Source of the DNA: Hypericum androsaemum
Lineage: Eukaryota; Streptophyta; Magnoliopsida; Malpighiales; Hypericaceae
Length of the DNA: 64,000 nucleotides
Direction: 5' to 3'
NCBI GenBank assembly: GCA_963995505.1
Contig: OZ023183.1
Coordinates: 13,202,671 to 13,266,670, forward strand
In this document: positions 1 to 11,092 of the stretch, one piece after another
Numbering within the stretch: position 1 is the first letter of the stretch
Layout: each line of letters starts with the position of its first letter
Notes under the pieces: model-generated
Seen by the model: only the letters and a program-made list of their open reading frames with translations
Told to the model about the DNA's origin: nothing
The model's database searches: none
Translations under genes and position numbers: made by a program

Positions 1-501
1 TTCAGCCGTTATATACAAACCCAAAACAACTGACTTTAGTTTGCATTTTTATTTTTTTTATTTTTAATTTAACAGTATTTCAGTTTTGTGCAGTTTTATG
101 CTCACCCCTAGCCGTGCAGATTCTTGATAGCATTGGCTGAGTCTGATCCGAAGGAACAAAGCCAAATCTGGACCCTGTTTAAACAATTTTGAGGGTACAA
201 AAGACTTCCAAGACTTTGCAGTACTTTTGGAATAGGTTCTGAATTTCACATGTGCCTATGAGGGAGGCAGGTGGTCGATAAACAGGGAAACTTGGGTTAA
301 CTTTGATGTCATCGGTGAGAGAGAGGTTGAGGGAAAGGGGTTAGGGGTTTCGGGAGTAGAGTCAGTTTGGGGGATGAGAGCGGGGCTCGGTTGGGAGGGT
401 TTTGGATTCAGTGGAGACTACATAAAAGATGTCCATACGGAGGGGACTAAATTTGGGCCGTTAGATTTGATTGTCTTTAAATCTGATGGTCAATAACCTA
501 T

Positions 502-641
502 CAGGTGATATTGGTTTACATATGAAGTGATATTGGTTTGCATGTGAAATGATATTGGTTTGTATGAGACTGGTTTGCATATGAAGTGATATTGGTTTAT
601 ATGTGAAGTGATATTGGTTTGTATGTGTAATGATATTGGTT
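502..641. repeat. Degenerate ~21 bp tandem repeat
   Basis: About six or seven copies of a unit built on TGATATTGGTTT, spaced about 21 bp apart. Next to it, at 659-681, is a perfect hairpin with 10 bp arms (GTGGGGACAA and its complement) and a CCC loop. The arrangement looks like the subterminal part of a small DNA transposon, but no second end was found. No gene is seen from 1 to 1055. Confidence 0.6.
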
Positions 642-1055
642 TTCGTTAGTCCCTTTCAGTGGGGACAACCCTTGTCCCCACCGAATCAGACCCCAGTTGG
701 GAGGAGATTAGGGAGGGAGAGGTTGGCCATTTGGTGGTGAGGGAGGAGGTTGATGGAGCAGGGGAGGCGATGGAGAGGGAGAGCATGGTGTAGAGGGAGA
801 GGGTATTTTTGTTCCAATCTTTGTTGTTGATAGCCTCTAATTGATTAATATTTAAAAAATATTTTTTTTTTCGGCTAAAAAAATTTAAAAAAGAAATCAT
901 AGTTCAAAGTGTTTGATTATAATAATCCAGTAACTTTGGAATAACCTAAAAATTTGCAAAACACATGTAATTTATTTTCATTATTATAAATCCAATGTAG
1001 GAATACAAGGTGCTTGACAATATTTAATTTCATCTTGATAAAAACTAGGCGTGAA

Positions 1056-1403
1056 TTAACACTCCCACGATACTAGCTTCTTGATGTCCGTGTTTGGTTC
1101 CTCGAAAATAACAACCTCATATTCATATTTGATATCTTCAATACCTATGACTCCTATATCCAAAGTGTAGCTTGACCCAACTACCTTGGCACTAAACACT
1201 CCTTTGAATTCAAACTGTGCAAAATTTTGTATGTTATAGTCTTCAATAGCAAATTTCCCGGTAGCCAACATCTGAGGCTATGTAAGTAAAATTTTATGAC
1301 TCACCGAATTTGATGCAAGTTGTCGTATACTTCGTGCGGACATTAAGTTGGCCACTACAAATAAGGCCATGACCAGCATTCCAACAAAACTGTAGCTCCT
1401 CAT
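1056..1403 (-). pseudogene. Phytocystatin-like secreted protein, in-frame stop (copy 1)
   Basis: Reading leftwards from the ATG at 1403 gives a hydrophobic signal peptide of about 23 residues (MRSYSFVGMLVMALFVVANL), then a cystatin domain with the plant LARFAV-type helix motif (GKFAIEDYN) and a C-terminal KKLVSW that resembles the conserved Trp loop. Phytocystatins inhibit papain-type cysteine proteases. The inhibitory QxVxG loop reads AKVVG, so the key Gln is absent. Codon 42 (1278-1280) is TAG; the sister copy has an Asp codon there. The upstream and downstream ATGs are in one frame, 132 bp apart, so the stop is the only break. A TATA-like TATATAAA lies near 1480. The 33 bp around the stop starts with GT and ends with AG, but is too short for a plant intron. 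Confidence 0.75.
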
Positions 1404-1751
1404 TTTTTCTCATCTATTATTCTATTGATTTTTCTCTATTCAGGTGATATATATCTTTGTGTGATATTTAAAGGTGAGTAGATTCATTTATATAGTAATG
1501 GGAATCGAAGTTATCAAACGTATATATATATATATGAAAACTTATTCATCAAAAATTATATTTATGGAAAGTCAACGGTCAAATAAGATGATAATTAATT
1601 TAAATCTATTTATGTATCAAACACCATTCTTCTTTTAAAGATTGTAGTTCAAGAGATCATAAAATTAAGCTGTAATTAATTAATAAAAATTCAGATGATT
1701 TTAACAAAATGAATAATTTTGATATTAATAGCAACGAGGCATAATAAGTCA

Positions 1752-2260
1752 ACATAGATCCATTTCTCTCAAAATATAATCGTGTCATCCAACATTAATC
1801 ACCTAAGCAGCGACGCCGACAAGGAGTACCCTATGCAAACGCAGTTACCTAAGAGTTACATTTTAACAAATTTAGAAGACGGAAAAATATGTATTTTGGA
1901 ACAATAAGCACTCTATTAAAAATTTTGTTAAATCTCAAAGACCGTAAGATAATTTATATTTTTTTAATAAATTGATTGGGGCTCCACCTTTCTACATTCA
2001 CCAAAAAAGGTCACTGTTCTAATACAAGTTTATTTTTCAAACTCTAAAGTTATTTTGTATGGGGTGTGATTAATAGTACAATATAATAAATTATATAGGT
2101 TGAGATCAATTTTCTCCCAAGTTTAACACTTATAGTTTCATCATTAGAGCTTTAATTCAATTTTCGGGAAACAAATCGTCCATAAAAGTCATACAATATT
2201 TATAATAATTGATTGAACACTGCAAAAAAAACTCTATCCGAAACAATTACAAGAACGGCA
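1752..2260. repeat. Dispersed AT-rich repeat
   Basis: Positions 1752-1815 resemble 10389-10450, and 2010-2260 resemble 27080-27310 in the same orientation. The long match includes GGGTGTGATTAATAGTAC and, further on, TTTAACACTTATAGTTTCATC. It contains no ORF and no recognisable element ends. It is probably an old non-coding transposon family. Confidence 0.55.
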
Positions 2261-2674
2261 TATTCTAAAACCTCATACTATAAAAGAAATAGTAATCCAT
2301 TTGTGACTAGTGAAACTATTCGCTTATAAATTTTACGTAGACTCATTTGATCTACTCGATTTCCATTAAAAAAAGAATATTTTATTTCTCATACCAACAA
2401 AAAGAGTTATATAAGAGAAATTTTAGTTCACACCGTTTGATCTAATAATTTGGTTACTTTGGAAAAACCTAAAAAATTCAAAAATACTATAGATAAATAA
2501 GTTATTTTTATTTATTCATTATGATAAATCCCATGTAGGTAACAATACACGGTGCATGACATTATTTAGTTTTATCTTAATGAAAGTTAAGTGCTAATTA
2601 ACTTAAAGGACACTAGCTTCTTGACTCCGGTGTTTGGATCCTCTATAACAACAATCTCATATACGTTCTCGGTG

Positions 2675-2862
2675 ATCAACAGATACTTAGATCAACTGGT
2701 GAGGAAGTTGTTCTAGCTTAATCAGGTCTCGGATTCGATTTTTTGGGTACGCAGTAGTGTTAAATACTTGTTGGGAGAGCTTTGCCACCTTTCAAAAGTT
2801 CTACCTAGTTCGAATTGGATTAGTCGGCTCAGTGGACCGGACACCAATAATTAAACCAAAAA
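2675..2862 (+). mobile_element. SINE in cystatin copy 2
   Basis: A 188 bp insert bounded by a perfect 16 bp duplication, ATATACGTTCTCGGTG, at 2659-2674 and 2863-2878. It has a pol III-like A box region (TAGATCAACTGGTGAGG) and B box (GGATTCGATTT), and a short A-rich 3' end (TTAAACCAAAAAA). This is the architecture of a tRNA-derived plant SINE mobilised by LINE machinery. Confidence 0.85.
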
Positions 2863-3068
2863 ATATACGTTCTCGGTGTCTAAAACTATGACTCCTATAT
2901 CTAAAGTGTAGTTTGAACCAACAACCTTGCCACGGTACACTTTTGTGAATATAAAATCCCCGTGTTTTTGTCTGTTGTATTCTTCAACAGCAAATTTTCC
3001 AATCGCCACAATGTGAGGATCAGTAGCGTAAATTTTACTCCTCATCGAGATTCAAGTTGTCGCACACC

Positions 3069-4232
3069 GGGCTGCCTCGTACCCAAAAAAAAAAAGCGAA
3101 CTCTCTCTCTCAAAAAACCTAGTCCTCCCCACGAACCCTCTCGTGTGATCGCCGCCTCCGCTCATAAACCTCCCGAGAGCACCGCCCACTCCCCATCTGC
3201 CCTAGCTGGCCCACCGTCGTTGCCTCTAGCATCGTCATCTGCTCGTGTCTGGCTCTACCCTCGCTGGTTTTTCTCTCTTCCGCTACCTGGATCTCATCTT
3301 TTTCCTCTTTCCTAGCCTCAGTCCTCTGCTTGCCGTTTGTCCGAGACCCTCACCGTTTGTCGGCTAGCCCACTCGTCTTCGTCGTTCTCCAGGTCTCACA
3401 GGCTTGCACTCTTGAGCATGTGCTCGTAGCCCGACCCGGAAGTAGCCGCTCACCGCCCGTAGCAAGCCGAGCACAGTCCGCCCACAGTCAGCTCTCTCAA
3501 CCGCTTCGCAAGCCTCAACTCAGGTCTTGGCTGTTCCCCGCCCACCCCCAGAATTTGCCGCGTAAGCAGGCCTCCAATAGTTGTAGCTCGTCAGGCCACC
3601 GGGGACCGCTCTCCACCCTCTTCCGGAGCTCTGCTCACCTTAAGCCTCGACTGGCTTGGCTGCCAAACCCCGGCTTAGTACTGGGTTTGGGGGGCTGGAA
3701 TACATGAACTTCACTGCCCCCCCCCCCCCCCCCCCGGTTCAATCTTGCAATTTTAGTTTCTGTTAATCTATTTTCTGCTTTGTCTTTAATTTCTTTGAAG
3801 CTCTCTGTGATATTTTATGTAGTGTTTGTTGTCTTTGTAAGTCGATTGTGGTTCGACTTTTTGTCCGTTCTATGTGGTGCATTGTATCCAATTGCTAAAC
3901 AAGATGTTGTTCCTATCTTATTCGGGTTACTCCGGATAAGAATATCTCCATCAAGTAATATCTCGTGTGATATGACCATGTGGAGACCTTTCGATTTACT
4001 TGTAGTCGACAGGGGAGCTTTAGCTGATCATGAATTCAGCAGTTTCTTGGGTGGTGCTTCCGACATGGAAGTAAAATCGGCTTTCATAGCTGAGACCCTC
4101 ACCAAAACTACCTATTTCCAACTATCTTGTTTTGCAATTGTGTTATATGTAGCATTCTACATCTTTCCTAGTCGGGTCCTCATAACTTTTGATTATGAAT
4201 GCAAGGCTTCTAGGCCACCCTCTTCAAAAAAA
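3069..4232 (+). mobile_element. A-tailed 1.16 kb retroposed insert
   Basis: The insert is flanked by a perfect 15 bp duplication, AAGTTGTCGCACACC, at 3054-3068 and 4233-4247, and ends in an A tail (about 4226-4234). It was therefore reverse transcribed from an RNA by L1-type machinery. The 5' half is CT-rich and GC-rich like a plant 5' leader (open from 2962 to 3315 and from 3330 to 3707), and a C run of about 17 sits at 3717-3735. The 3' half is open from about 3780 to the A tail, with hydrophobic stretches, but I recognise no protein domain. It could be an internally deleted LINE or a processed copy of a host transcript. Confidence 0.7.
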
Positions 4233-5100
4233 AAGTTGTCGCACACCTTCAGCGAACGTTAAGTGGGCCACTACAAACAATCCCACACCCAACATTACAA
4301 CTAAATTGCAGCTCCTCATTTTTTGTTTATCTTTTATTCTAATGGTTTTTCTCTATTCAATTGCCTACATATTTGTGTGTTTTTTGAGGTGAATAACTTT
4401 ATTTATATAGTGATGGAAATCAGAGTTATCAAATGTATATATGGAAACTTACTTATAAAAAATATATGTATGGAAAGTCAACAAGCAATTATGATGTCAA
4501 TTAATTTAAATTCATATATGTATTTCATAATATGGAAGGTTAAGCCATATATTTTACCATGAAATCAAATATCTATATATATATAGAAACTTACTTATAA
4601 AAAAATATATGTATGGAAAGTCAGAGAGCAATTATGATGGTAATTAATTTAAATCCATATATGTATTTCATAATATGGAAGGTTCAGTCATATGTTTGAT
4701 TATGAAATAGATAAGTGCATTGCGTACTTTTTATACATTCGAATATGTTGACTAATAATAAAGAATTACAAACAAATGATGCAAATTATCAAATATAGAC
4801 AAAGTTTAAGTTGAGTAAGAGCAATTTTGCAAATAACATACCATGAAATTAAGAGTGTTTGTTCAGTTATGAATGTTATATTTAAAAGGTTTTAATAATA
4901 TTTACATATAAAGTTGTGCATTTTGTCATTTTGTCAATTTTGTCATCTAGTCACTTTGTCTTTTACCTTTGTCTCAATGCCACGCTATTTAGAGTACAAG
5001 TTTGAGAATGCTTCAGGTGTTATGAATAAGAGTCATTTTGGGTGCTAATTAAGTTCATTTGGTCTTCCATCCAATATAGAGGGAAACCAATAGAAGCGCG

Positions 5101-5216
5101 TGTATATATATATATATATATATATATATTCTTTCTTTATTCTTTCTTTTATATATTCCATCCATTTGGTCTTCCGCTATTTATTCTTTCTTTTATATAT
5201 ATATATATATATATAG
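5101..5216. repeat. Duplicated TA microsatellite block
   Basis: Two (TA)n tracts, at about 5101-5129 and 5193-5216, each lie next to a TTCTTTCTTTTATATAT segment and a repeated CCATTTGGTCTTCC motif. Local duplication of a microsatellite and its flank is the simplest reading. From 4380 to 5690 I see no other supported feature. Confidence 0.6.
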
Positions 5217-5690
5217 AGGAAGGAAGGGCAAGATCTGATAAGAATCGAACTCGTCCCTTTAAGACAATCAAAAAATTTCAAGCGAGAGGTTTCTTTTCGT
5301 GAGTTGTCGTCCTTGGGTACAACGACACACTCTTCAGTGTAGGCCTGCACCAAGGAAATGTTGCAACCTTTTGGTGCATCAGCTCTTTTCTGAGAAAAGT
5401 TGACCACCTAGTGCAACTCCTAAGTATATATAAATTATATAAATACTTGGTGGAATATAAAGTTTTAGTCCCTCCTCCTATGATATTCTTCTGTTCATCA
5501 TGTCTTTGAGTCCTTTTCATAAAACTTGCAAGTTCTTTCTTCAAGAAATTCGTAAAAGTATAGCTTACGAATGTCAAGTGACATAAGCTTTGTATCCTGG
5601 AAGAATAATTCATTGAGAACTATTTACACTATAGTGGGAGGAATTAATACATTTAAAAAATATTATGAATTTTTGTGCCATTACTTAGGT

Positions 5691-7990
5691 GCTTATTTTA
5701 ATCCATACAAGGATTTTATAAGTTCACACACCTTATGTTCTTTACCCGGAATCACAAACCCTTGAGGTCGTTTGATGTAAATCCTCTCTTCCAAATCTCC
5801 ATTAAGAAAGGTCATTTTCATGTCCATTTCTCTAGGTCAAACAAAACCGCAAAGGTTATGACTAACTTTATAGAGATTTTTTTAGAGATAGGAGCATACA
5901 TGTCAAATTAATCAACACCCTTAGTTTGCTTATTTTAATCCATACAAGGATTTTATAAGTTCACACACCTTATGTTCTTTACCCGGAATCACAATCCCTT
6001 GAGGTCGTTTGATGTAAATCCCCTCTTCCAAATCTCCATTAAGAAAGGTCATTTTCATGTCCATTTCTCTAGGTCAAACAAAGCCGCAAAGGTTATGACT
6101 AACTTTATAGAGATTTTTCTAGAGACAGGAGCATACATGTCAAATTAATCAACACCCTTAGTTTGCTTGTAGTCTTTAACTAAAAATTTAGCCTTGTACT
6201 TATCCACAACACCATCTAGTTTTATCTTTTTCTTGAAGATCCACTTGTGGCCTAGTGGTTTGTATCCCAAAGGTAGATCCACTGGTTCTCAAGCATGTAT
6301 ATATAAGATAGACACTATCTCACTATTCACCACTTTCTTCCAAAGAGCATACTATGTAGAGAACATTGCTTTGTAGGTCACTGGATCCTTTTCTAATAGA
6401 TAAGTTAGAAAATATGATCAAACAATTTTTCTTTCGTAGCCCTTTTCACACTCTAGGTTTTTCAACTTCATTTGAGGCTCATCTCCTCCCACATTGCTCC
6501 CACTTTGGTTATCTTGATTGTTAATCTTTATTCGAGCTTTGTGAGAAAATATTTTCTTAAAGAATTAAGCATTCATAGCTTTAATAATAGTATTGACGTG
6601 GACATCAAAGTTATCTGACTTGTGTACTAGAAACAAGTGTACGATATTATCTTGAGAATAACCGATAAACACACAATCCACCGTCTTGGGTCATACCTTT
6701 GTTCTCTTGGGAGGTGGGATCAGAACCTTAGCAAGACACCCCCAAATCCTTAGGAATTTTTAGCTAGGTGCATGACCTTTCCATAATTCATACAGTGTTT
6801 TATTCAAATTTTTATGCGGTACTCTATTGAGCACATAATTGGCAGAAAGCAGAGCTTTTCTCCCACAACTTTGAAGATTCTTGATCTTCTTCACTTCATT
6901 CTTATAGTGAAAGAACAAATCTATTGCTTCGTCTTTACTTCTCATCAAATAGACATAGTAATATCTTGTACAATCATCAATCAAGTCTTGCACTTGTGTT
7001 TATGATCGATGTTGAATTTTGGCAATAGTTTTAGTGACATAAGCCTTTGTAAAGACGTATACTTCATATGACCTACTCTATAATTCAACAATTGTAATGA
7101 TCCACGAGAATATACAAATTTTGTATTCTCTTCAATATTCATTACATTGGTACTAGTGCTAACCTAGCAAGGCACACCTCAATCTAAGCATTAGACTTTT
7201 CCTTAGAGACTAAAGTCATTACATTCATCTTAAAGAGGTTGTTATCCAACAATCTACCCTTCAAGAAAATGATTCAAATATGAGTCGAAAGTCTTTCTTA
7301 TTGAGCACAACTCCTGAGGTGGGATTATACTGGATCTTAGGCACATGCAATGGTTAGCTCTAACCAGAGGTCACCTTGCACACAACCATCTATTTACCTT
7401 CAGCCTTGGATACCGCCAATTTTGCATGTAGCAACTTTCATCATCCATCGGTTAATAGGTCTTAAATATTTATTTGTTTGCACAAATGTGGCGTGTGGCC
7501 CTAGTGCCCACCTACCAACAAGATTCACCTTGGACTCAATGTTCGTAAGGTTTGTATCATCGAAGTCAAAGCTCAAGCTTTCCTAATCAATATTAGCATG
7601 AGTAGGCTTCTTGTTGTTGCCCTTAAAGACTCGTGTCCTCTTCTTGCCCCTAATGACATGGTGTTTGTAGCAATCCCTAGCTTTATGGATGGATTTACCA
7701 CAAAATAAGTAGCTATAAGGGAAGCTCTGATTCTAAGCATCTCCCTTAGAATCATTATAGCATTTATGTTTATTCTCACGAAGCTCCCACCAACCTCGAC
7801 CATATTGGCCTTGTCAAGCATGTCATTTGGTTTCTTCTCAACCTTTCGGTTATAATGATCGATACACAACCTTCTCAAAAGGTCATTGAGAATGATCATC
7901 TTCCTTTTATATTTGTTGTACATCTTATAGTCCTTCCAAGATGGCGACAATTTTTTTTCCATCACAATTCACACATTAAGGACATCATTG
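5691..7990 (-). mobile_element. Decayed Ty1/Copia retrotransposon relic
   Basis: Pieces of a Copia polyprotein read leftwards. Gag remnants lie at 7573-7965, including a zinc-knuckle-like stretch that has lost its cysteines. An integrase fragment (DDCTRYYYVYL, then LLSANYVLNRVPHK and TLYELWKGHAPS) lies at 6760-6993. A reverse transcriptase fragment (FLNGDLEERIY, then EHKVCELIKSLYGLK) lies at 5691-6167. Every part carries stops and frameshifts. The RT part is present twice as a 237 bp head-to-tail duplication (5691-5927 and 5928-6164), with few differences between the copies. No LTRs could be assigned. The element is older than the Copia copy at 15.8-23.7 kb. Confidence 0.8.
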
Positions 7991-8550
7991 ATGGTCATGC
8001 CCTCGGTAGCAAGATCATGAAAGATCAATTACAACTCTTCTCATTGCTCCACAACGATGAGTTTCTAAGAACTGACATCACGATCTCAGCGTCACTAGCC
8101 CCCAACCGGAACCAATAATCTCCGAGATACAAACCATAACTTTATGAAGTGCCGTATTAGATTCACTTTCTCAAACTGAATGTTATTTTAATTAAAAAAT
8201 CAAATAATGTAAATATTATCGGTTGGTATAAAATACTACCATAAATTTACTCGAAACTCCAAATTTAATTAATTACGCATGGAATTTATCCCAAAACAAT
8301 AAGTGAACACATGCGGCCAGAAATATGAGATTCTGACCAAAAATGAAAAGGAGAAAAACCGGGACCTCAAAGCCCAAGAACTTCCTCTTTTGTTAAAGTC
8401 CAACATGTCTGTATGCATGAGCCAATTTAATAGCCCTCATCCTTTTCTGTAAAGGCCCAACAGGCTTGTGTTAATGAGCTAATTTTTTATGATAAAAAAA
8501 TTAACAAACATCGTTATATTAATTTGGATAATCAGTTTGCAAAAGATCAA

Positions 8551-8820
8551 TTAACTCCGGGGGTGATGAAATGCCCAATTGGAAGTACAATGTCCTGCAT
8601 TGGAACGAATCGCTATCCGATTGGCCACCTTATTCATCGCACACGGGATAAAATCAATCTTGCAATTACAAAGGGTCCTAATCGACCTAATAGCCACTAT
8701 AGCAGCGTTCTCTACCTCCCACTCTATCGAATTAGAAACACCATTGATGTAATCAACGGCAACAACCTTACAATCCGAAAGAATTAAAGACGGAACAAGC
8801 GCAAACCTACAGGACACCAT
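8551..8820 (-). pseudogene. RNase H-like (RVT_3) fragment
   Basis: An open stretch of 89 codons matches the C-terminal part of plant RVT_3-type RNase H domains, found in LINEs and in many decayed host-annotated 'ribonuclease H proteins'. The visible cues are SDCKVVA (the ESD active-site region, with the Glu lost) and PCAMNKVANRIA, which corresponds to the usual RExNxVADxLA. The piece is flanked by two related segments (GAGCCAATTTAATAGCCCTC near 8420 and GAGCTAATTTAATAGCCCTC near 8832), so it may have been inserted or duplicated with its flank. It is a fragment, not a gene. Confidence 0.6.
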
Positions 8821-9328
8821 ATCAATGTGAATGAGCTAATTTAATAGCCCTCAATTTGTCCGTGTATAATAATGAATAGACAATTTCCACTAATTCCAAC
8901 CGATGGTCGGTAACGTTAATTACTTTTATTGTATTAATCAAACCCATGCGCACATCTAATAATTATTATTAGAACAACACGTATTAATCAATTTAACAAA
9001 TTGATCAAATATTAGTGTGGCACATCTTCTTTAGTAAAAATAGGTCCACTAAATGAAACCCAACATACCACTTATAAATCATATATGCCAATTCATAAGT
9101 CCAACAAAATACCCATTTCGATCAATGCTTGCACTCAAATCTTCGACAGAATCAATGTTTATTCAATATTAACGAGAATTGTTGCCGTAAATTAGCTACT
9201 CTTTTTGAGAGTTTAAATCAACAAATCAATTCATTTATACTATTTTTCTCGAAGAAAAAAGAATCGCCAAGTAACGTCAAGAAGAATTATTGCAGTCGGA
9301 TAATGGTTAGGAAGATTTGAAAAGCATT

Positions 9329-9452
9329 ATGATATTAAGATTTTCAAAGTTTAGCCAAGGCTTATCGCAGGACTTCACTACTCGTCGTATTTGGTTTGAT
9401 ATTGCTACTGCACATGACTCCGAAAATTATCATGCTATTGCAGAGGAACGTC
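9329..9452 (+). other. psaB: Nuclear plastid DNA insert: 5' end of psaB
   Basis: From the ATG at 9329 the translation closely follows the N-terminus of photosystem I P700 apoprotein A2: [16 protein letters not shown], then [10 protein letters not shown] and EER. At the DNA level it keeps long runs of plastid psaB such as TTTAGCCAAGGCTTA and ACTACTCGTCGTATTTGGTT. The match fades after about 124 bp, and the upstream sequence is not psaA. This is a short, diverged nuclear plastid-derived segment (NUPT), not a functional gene. The ORF continues to 9502 in unrelated sequence. Confidence 0.75.
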
Positions 9453-9749
9453 CGGCTTCCCCTCTCTGTAGTGCTTTGATTCGTTCCAATCACGTCCATT
9501 AATACGTTACCTCCTGGTAGCTTTCAATAATCATGTTATAGTATATGCAGAGTTCTTCTCGTAAACAACTAATTAACTAGTCATAATTACTATTTCCTTT
9601 TTTACTACTACACTTGATAAGAAGAGCCAAATTAACTATAGAGCTTTTGGAAGGAGGTTCCGTTAGCTCGTAGCTCCAAGCCACCAATTTTCCTTTTTTT
9701 CTTTAGTAACAATGATAACAGATTGTTGGATATTAGGTCTAGTTATTAT

Positions 9750-10366
9750 CAGGGGCGGAGGGACGTTGATAATTGTGGGGGCAATTGTCCCCATTTAATT
9801 TTTTTTGTTTGATAATTAGATATATTTTTTAATGTATGTCCCCACTAAAAAATAGAAATTGACCCCACTAAAAATTAATCAACCTAAAAATTAAAATCAG
9901 AATGGTCCATTACCGATTTATCATATGCTAGTCCGGCCCAAAAAAGTGTGTATTCCAAATGTCAAACAAGTTATCGAGTACAAATAGAATTTGACCATAT
10001 GCAAAAGAGTTCTATTCTCTTTCTGAATAGAATCACCAGTTGGTTCTTTATATGAGGAGGAACTGCAATTCAAAATATAACACCGGTGATTCTATTCAGA
10101 AAGGGAATAGAACGCTTTTGCATATGGTCAAATTCTATTCGTATTCGATAACTTGTTTGACATTTGAAATACACACTTTCTTGGGCCCGATTAGTATATA
10201 ATAAGTCGGTAATGAATCATTCTGATTTTAATTTTTAGGTTGATTAATTTTTTAGTGGAATCAATTTTTATTTTTAATGAGAGCATACATTAAAAAATAT
10301 ATGTAGTTATCAAAAAAAAATTACGTAGAGACAATTCCCACAATTATCAACGTCCCTCCGCCCCTG
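9750..10366. mobile_element. Foldback MITE with ~290 bp inverted arms
   Basis: The ends are CAGGGGCGGAGGGACGTTGA and its complement. The left arm (9750 to about 10039) and right arm (about 10083-10366) are near-complementary over almost their whole length, leaving a loop of about 40 bp. The CAGGGGCGGA terminus is common on plant hAT-type non-autonomous elements. I could not find a convincing 8 bp target duplication. No coding capacity. It sits just upstream of a copy of the dispersed repeat seen at 1.75 kb. Confidence 0.8.
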
Positions 10367-10399
10367 ACCAGGAGCAAGGACCACAATGGGATTCCATTC

Positions 10400-11080
10400 A
10401 TCTCAAAATATGATCGTGTCAGCCAGCATAAATCACCTAAGTACATTAACGCGACAACAACACTTTTTTGTGATTTGTTAGTCTCCAAAATTTGGAACTT
10501 TTACTATCTCAATTTTTAACAGAACTTATCAAACAACGTGATAATGTATTTAGATTTTCTTAAAAATTTATTTAATTCAAATTTCACTAATATAATAGAT
10601 AATGTTGAGAATGTCATCCACTAAATAAGATTTGATAGTATTCAATTCTAAAAAATAAGAATGCCCTAAAGTTTTTAAAAAATAACCGACCTTCTATAAC
10701 AAACATAGTACGGTTTTTAAGCACAAAGAGATTATACACTTTGCCGAATTTAGAAACTAGGTAGGGTGATTCGCATCTGTCTAGCTGGAGAAAACTCATC
10801 ATTTTCCCTTTCTGGATAAAAACCTTAACTCCCTTTCCGTAGACACTTTGCAGGTTAACTTAGTAAATAAAAGGGTAAACAGAAAGATTAAAGTGAAAGG
10901 TACTAATAATCCAATCATCTTCTCCTAAAACAAAATCTGTAAGATTTTTTTACTATATTAATATTGAAAATAATGTATACAATCACCTATTTGCGTTCTA
11001 CTCACCTAAATTGTTATACCTTCCTTTGGTTTACTTACCCAATATTCGTATTTGCTTACCTTAAACAGCTAAATCACTAG
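10400..11080. other. Non-coding AT-rich flank
   Basis: Apart from the dispersed-repeat match at 10389-10450, I see no gene or element end here. The region upstream of the subtilase start would have been its promoter. No clear TATA box stands out. Confidence 0.5.
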
Positions 11081-11092
11081 CCATGGCCGGTT

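Larger units (their letters stand above)
2587..4319 (-). pseudogene. Phytocystatin-like protein split by two retroposons (copy 2)
   Basis: A tandem paralogue of the copy at 1.1-1.4 kb. The signal peptide is read leftwards from the ATG at 4319, the cystatin core (GKFAVEEYN, then GKVVG where QxVxG is expected) lies at 2880-3045, and the C-terminus (VVIEDPNTGVKKLVSF) ends at a TAA at 2587-2589. A SINE (2675-2862) and a 1.16 kb A-tailed insert (3069-4232) interrupt it, each with a target-site duplication, so the ancestral gene can be placed exactly. A further frameshift follows the signal peptide. The promoter regions of both copies align, and this one carries its own ~110 bp internal duplication (about 4430-4690). 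The missing QxVxG Gln is shared by both copies, so it predates the insertions. Confidence 0.75.

Noticed and set aside
1280..1312. 33 bp GT...AG segment in cystatin copy 1 as an intron that would remove the stop
   Set aside because: Too short for a plant spliceosomal intron, and the homologous segment in copy 2 is coding-like without a stop.
3780..4262. 160-codon ORF as a membrane protein gene
   Set aside because: It runs across the retroposon A tail and its TSD into cystatin sequence, so the ORF end is accidental; no domain was recognised.
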